Assembly: GCA_036873755.1 (NCBI GenBank)
Contig: JAVTVY010025150.1
Span: 1 to 64,000, forward strand
Reading direction: 5' to 3'
Length of the DNA stretch: 64,000 nucleotides
From: Hanleya hanleyi
Taxonomy: Eukaryota; Mollusca; Polyplacophora; Lepidopleurida; Hanleyidae
The notes beneath the pieces are model-generated. The model saw only the letters and a list, made by a program, of their open reading frames with translations, was not told the DNA's origin and did no database searches. Each line of letters begins with the position of its first letter. Within the stretch, counting starts at the first letter, position 1. Made by a program: the position numbers and the translations under genes. Below are positions 60,427-64,000 of this stretch, one piece after another.

Positions 60427-60742
60427 GTATTTGCCAATACAACATGAATCTTCAAGACTACGTTAACCAGTGTTAATGGCCAGAGACCTATTTACAGCTC
60501 ACTTGTCCATTGGGCATGTTGGAAAGGCGAGTTGAAATTTGAGTCGATCATGCGAAAAAATGAAACTACATGTACATGTACAACCAAGATCAGGAACAAG
60601 AGCAAGTTATGGGCTGCAATATATGCCCTGCACTGTATTACTTTAGTCTGACGTGGAGATCCCAACCACGATCCCTTGAGATATTGCACTGCAATAACTA
60701 CAATATGAACTTGATAAAATAGGCCAAGGTCAGTCAAATTGA

Positions 60743-60869
60743 GATTTGGTTTAATGTCACACTCAAGTTTGTTTCACTCATATGGTGACGTGAACGCATG
60801 CCGGTTCAGCGGTGTGAGGCAAGCTTTCACCAGCGAAATGCCTTAGACCACTCGGCCACCGAGGGCCCC
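60743..60869 (-). mobile_element. tRNA-derived SINE with intact target duplication
   Basis: Read on the - strand it begins GGGGCCCTCGGTGGCCGAGT, with an A-box TGGCCGAGTGGT as in tRNA-Ser/Leu, and ends in the tail gtgtgacattaaacc. It is flanked by agtcaaattga at 60732-60742 and 60870-60880. Very short (127 bp). Confidence 0.8.
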
Positions 60870-61149
60870 AGTCAAATTGAACAGGTTTCAAGTCAATCAC
60901 CAGTTACATATGAAGTACAAATTTGAAGAGCCTAGATGCAGATAAAATGTCACGGTCAGTCATCTTCAATAGGCTTCAGGCCAATGCATATATTCTATGA
61001 ATTTGGAATGCCTGACAATAATACTTCAAGAGATATTCAGTTAACAAGTAAGACTGACCGGATGCCAGACAACACAGACCTTTGACCACAATTGGTAGAG
61101 AGTGTAAAATCAATAGCTTCCTTCGACATGACAATGCACATCTTCGAAC

Positions 61150-61385
61150 TGTACAAAAAGCATCAACATAACAATTTTCAATGATTACTGATTTTCGGCC
61201 ACAGTGACCTTGACCTTTGATCTCAAAATGAATAAGGTTCCACTTTGCCCCATGGGATACATATACCTTAAGTTTGGTACCAATTCATGACCTGGAAATG
61301 GAGATAACACACAGCTTACAAAAAGTCAACAGACGGACAGAAATCGTGATCGCAAAATACGACCATCTGTAGAAGGGCGTATAAA
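61150..61385. repeat. Dispersed repeat related to the AGGTCA element
   Basis: cacagtgaccttgacctttg, aagtttggtaccaatt and cgtgatcgcaaaatacgacc, ending gggcgtataaaaac. Related segments occur at 41400-41530 and 63370-63580. Confidence 0.7.
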
Positions 61386-62083
61386 AACTAAGGAATGAAT
61401 CGGGGTATCACATTCAGGCAAACTGTGATTTTTACATCATGAATCATGCTATCCTGGCCAACATACTGGAATGGGCGAGCTGAAATCTTGGGGAAAATGG
61501 AGAAATTGAAACTCTCCCAGATCCCCTCTGATAACCAATGATCGTACAGTCACATAAAATATGGTAGTGTTGATCAGATATTAATTTATTCAGATTGAAG
61601 TGGGAGCAGTTTTGTTTGTCAAGAATCTGTAGATGAATTAACTGGAGAGAGAGAGAAAATTAAGGTTTAATGTCGCGTTCAGCTATATGAAACAGAATTA
61701 ACTGATCGAGACAGAACGCTACTGCAACCTATTGGTTGGAACGTAAGATCTATGTTAGAACTGGTGAGGACATATATGCAGGACAAAAATGATGGTGCCA
61801 GATAATGCATCTGCAACTATTCTGGTCGTATTTTGTGATTAAACTGTATAAGTTCTAGGAAAATGGCTGTGTCCGCCAGACTGAGCCAATTGCCTAGAGA
61901 AACATTGTTGTGTGGAACAGAGGTTCAGTCTCTCGAGTTTGTAAAATCGGAATGTTGACCACTCTCCTGGAATCCGTTTCACGTGATTGATGTGAGAGTG
62001 ATCACACTCTCCAATATCACTGTTCATTGAGCTTCCTCTGACCCCTGGCCACGCGACAACAGATAATACATTGTACACTTATT

Positions 62084-62232
62084 AACTTGTGACGGAGTCA
62101 ATATCATGAAACCTGGACCCGAGGTCAGACTTGGCAAAGCAGACCTGACCGAGGCCGCAGGCCGAGGTCAGGTCGCTTTGGCCAAGTCTGGCCAAGGGTC
62201 CAGGTTTCATGATATTGACTCTGTCACAAGTT
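62084..62232. repeat. Near-perfect 73-bp-arm palindrome
   Basis: Left arm starts aacttgtgacggagtcaata, right arm ends with its near-complement; arms meet at a 3-base spacer near 62157-62159. About 90 percent arm identity by eye. Confidence 0.9.
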
Positions 62233-62710
62233 TACAAGTGTTTTATTATACCGAATTTATTAAATGCAGTGAATTATCGCTATGACACCAGACTAGCGCA
62301 TGGTACTATTATTACTCTTTTTCAAAAACGCTGTTTGGCGAATACTTGCTGTCATGCAGCTGTGTGTTATCGGAAATAAGACACACAGATACAATTTTGT
62401 GAATAGTTCATGGATAAATCTACAAAGCTGCTTCCAATCTGGCTAGAATAATACTGACAATTTAAAGTTTCAGAAGCGTTTCACAAACCCTGGGTGTTTT
62501 GATACAATGTAGCCACTGGCTTCACACACTTCGTTCATAAATCCTATTTAGGTCATGGTAAACTCATTTGATTGGGTGACATCGACCGCGTAAATTTACT
62601 CCAGTTTTGAGATGAGAATGAAATGGATTACTCGGGCAGTGCAGATAGAAATTACATATAACAAATTATTCTAACTCTTGAATATTCAGGAGACCGAAAC
62701 GTATGCTTAC

Positions 62711-62958
62711 CATCGACGAACGAGAGTATTTATCTCCATCCTTCTTTCTCAACTCAGCAAAGAGTTTGAAGAGGAATTCACCAATTAGTTGTTCTTTCGT
62801 TATCGACGAAAGAATATCGAAATTAATATCTTTTGCTTGACAGTAGACCCGTAATATTGAGACGCCTGTATAACATTTTTTGCGTTCTTACTGTCCCTAG
62901 TTTGTAATAGTTCTTGTAGTTTTCATCGTACAATCTACGAAGCGACCACCGTCAGCCA
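62711..62958 (-). pseudogene. Decayed exon resembling the N-terminus of Crypton-derived (KIAA1958/ZMYM2-type) proteins
   Basis: On the - strand, ATG at 62958 opens MADGGRFVD. After a frame change the reading continues LYDENYKNYYKLGTVRTQK, and after a second change YCQAKDINFDILSSITKEQL, then IGEFLFKLFAELRKKDGDKY and SRSSM up to a donor, gtaagc (62710-62705). The FxAExRKxDGxxYSxSS pattern recalls the N-terminal domain of the large animal family derived from Crypton tyrosine recombinases. Two frameshifts, one in a run of six A, suggest a pseudogene or assembly errors. The family call is from memory and is not tested. Confidence 0.4.
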
Positions 62959-63369
62959 TGTTGCAGACAGACGGTACTTGTAAACAGTGACCACGTGATC
63001 ACAATATTGACTCCGGACCTCACGCGCTCCGCCTGACACATAAACAGCTGGGTCAGTGATTGAAAAATATTGACTCGTGGCTGGGTAAAGTTTGACCAAT
63101 GAAATATCAGAAAACCCTCATGAATATTCAAGAGGTATAATAATGTATATTATTATAGACTGTCTTTGGCTGGGGTCAGAGAATTATAACTTCAAAGGAC
63201 TACAAATGATGAAAATCACGAGGTTGCGCTGGTACCCTTGTCCCAGTAAAAGAATTCTATAAAAATCATCTGGTCATTTCATTACGCTAACCTCACACCA
63301 ATGGATTACTGTATAATTTCTGAACATGCCCACATCGAATCTGAACTGTATTTACAGCATAAACACAAC

Positions 63370-63580
63370 AATTTTCAATGATGTACTGTATTTTCAATAA
63401 CAGTAACCTTGACCTTTTGACCACAAAACAAATACGATTCCTCTTTGACCCATGGGTAAGGTATATCCAAAGTTAGGTACCAATCCATGACATGGAACTG
63501 GAGAGAGTTAACAGACCAACGGACAAATATACACACGAGTGAAAATCGTGATCGCAATATACAACCTAATCTATTGCATA
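63370..63580. repeat. Dispersed repeat related to 61150-61385
   Basis: Shares aacaattttcaatgat, accttgaccttttgacca, aagttaggtaccaatccat and aaatcgtgatcgcaatatac. Confidence 0.7.
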
Positions 63581-63709
63581 TAGAAATAATCCAATATTGT
63601 TGTTGAAGTGACAATCATCATGACACTCTGACATGATGCGAAAGTGGAACTATCGTAAAACAGCCCCATAATAATGACAAGAACAAACTCCGCAAAAACC
63701 GTCTACATG

Positions 63710-64000
63710 CAGGGGTCGAAATATTCAAAATAATTCACTTGTTACAGGAGACAGGTGGCCAAAAAGTTTACCTGTCACCTTTAAGAATTACCTGAACATG
63801 CTATCATTGAACTTGTCAAGTATATTTAATTCAAGGTTAATGACAAAGCTACATGTTCCAAGTTACAAATAAATTAATGACACCTTGTTTCCATGCATTA
63901 ATTAGAAGCCGTTTTGAATGAATTTTGTCAAATATATATTTTGAACACAAGAAAAAAAATTGTTGTCTACCTGTCACTGGAGACAGGTACTTTATTTCTC
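63710..64000. mobile_element. Left end of a hAT-like element, cut by the window
   Basis: Starts CAGGGGTCGAAATATTC, nearly the same terminus as 41535, followed by the same GACAGGT / ACCTGTCACC subterminal boxes. The right end is outside. Confidence 0.7.

Noticed and set aside
60743..60869. Possible tRNA-Ser/Leu gene
   Set aside because: Only the A-box side is tRNA-like, no foldable T-arm, and it is bounded by a target duplication with a SINE tail.

Overview
This is a eukaryotic nuclear window with intron-containing genes, long AT-rich non-coding stretches and many repeats. A marine mollusc is the best guess. The HSP90 protein starts [17 protein letters not shown], the N-terminal style I associate with molluscs. 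The repeats also fit: 157-bp tandem-repeat elements with a (GGAC)n tail that resemble bivalve 'pearl'/BIV160 elements, and tRNA- and 5S-rRNA-derived SINEs with a taaac-type tail. The species cannot be named from the sequence.

Two host genes are certain. (1) A complete cytosolic HSP90 lies on the + strand, with seven coding exons (11403-18462), 735 residues and a C-terminal MEEVD. A splice acceptor touches the ATG, so a non-coding first exon is expected upstream. One intron is GC-AG. (2) A WDR20-like WD40 protein lies on the - strand. A large 3' exon (36710 down to 35379) and one upstream exon (54164 down to 53982) are present; the exon coding for the N-terminus is not in the window and must lie beyond 64000. 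A probable terminal exon of an unidentified - strand gene (19258-19035) is convergent with HSP90.

The remainder is intergenic or intronic and dominated by mobile elements, most of them non-autonomous. There is a series of hAT-like elements with CAGNG-type ends and target duplications of only 4-6 bp (316-1335, 6556-7364, 7842-9041, 41535-43656, 50928-52419, 59518-60426, plus partial copies at 4892 and 63710). There are piggyBac-like TTAA elements (3470-4521, 41963-42813, 22679-22843), PIF/Harbinger-like TTA elements (14106-15285, 55898-56215), a TA-flanked MITE (17858-18058), several large foldbacks (2500-3313, 21635-22085, 30974-31331, 39519-40194, 62084-62232), two pearl-like elements, two inverted copies of an AGGTCA-rich tandem-repeat element, and SINEs.

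By region: 1-9050 is a transposon cluster; 9050-11400 is the poorly resolved HSP90 5' flank; 11403-19010 is HSP90; 19035-35380 is intergenic repeats; 35379 to beyond 64000 is WDR20 with very long repeat-filled introns (17.3 kb between its two exons here, and at least 9.8 kb upstream of 54164). The most interesting structures are a three-level transposon nest at 40853-44886, a Harbinger-like element in an HSP90 intron carrying an exon-like ORF with a perfect splice donor, and a WDR20 stop codon reached by reading through a splice donor.
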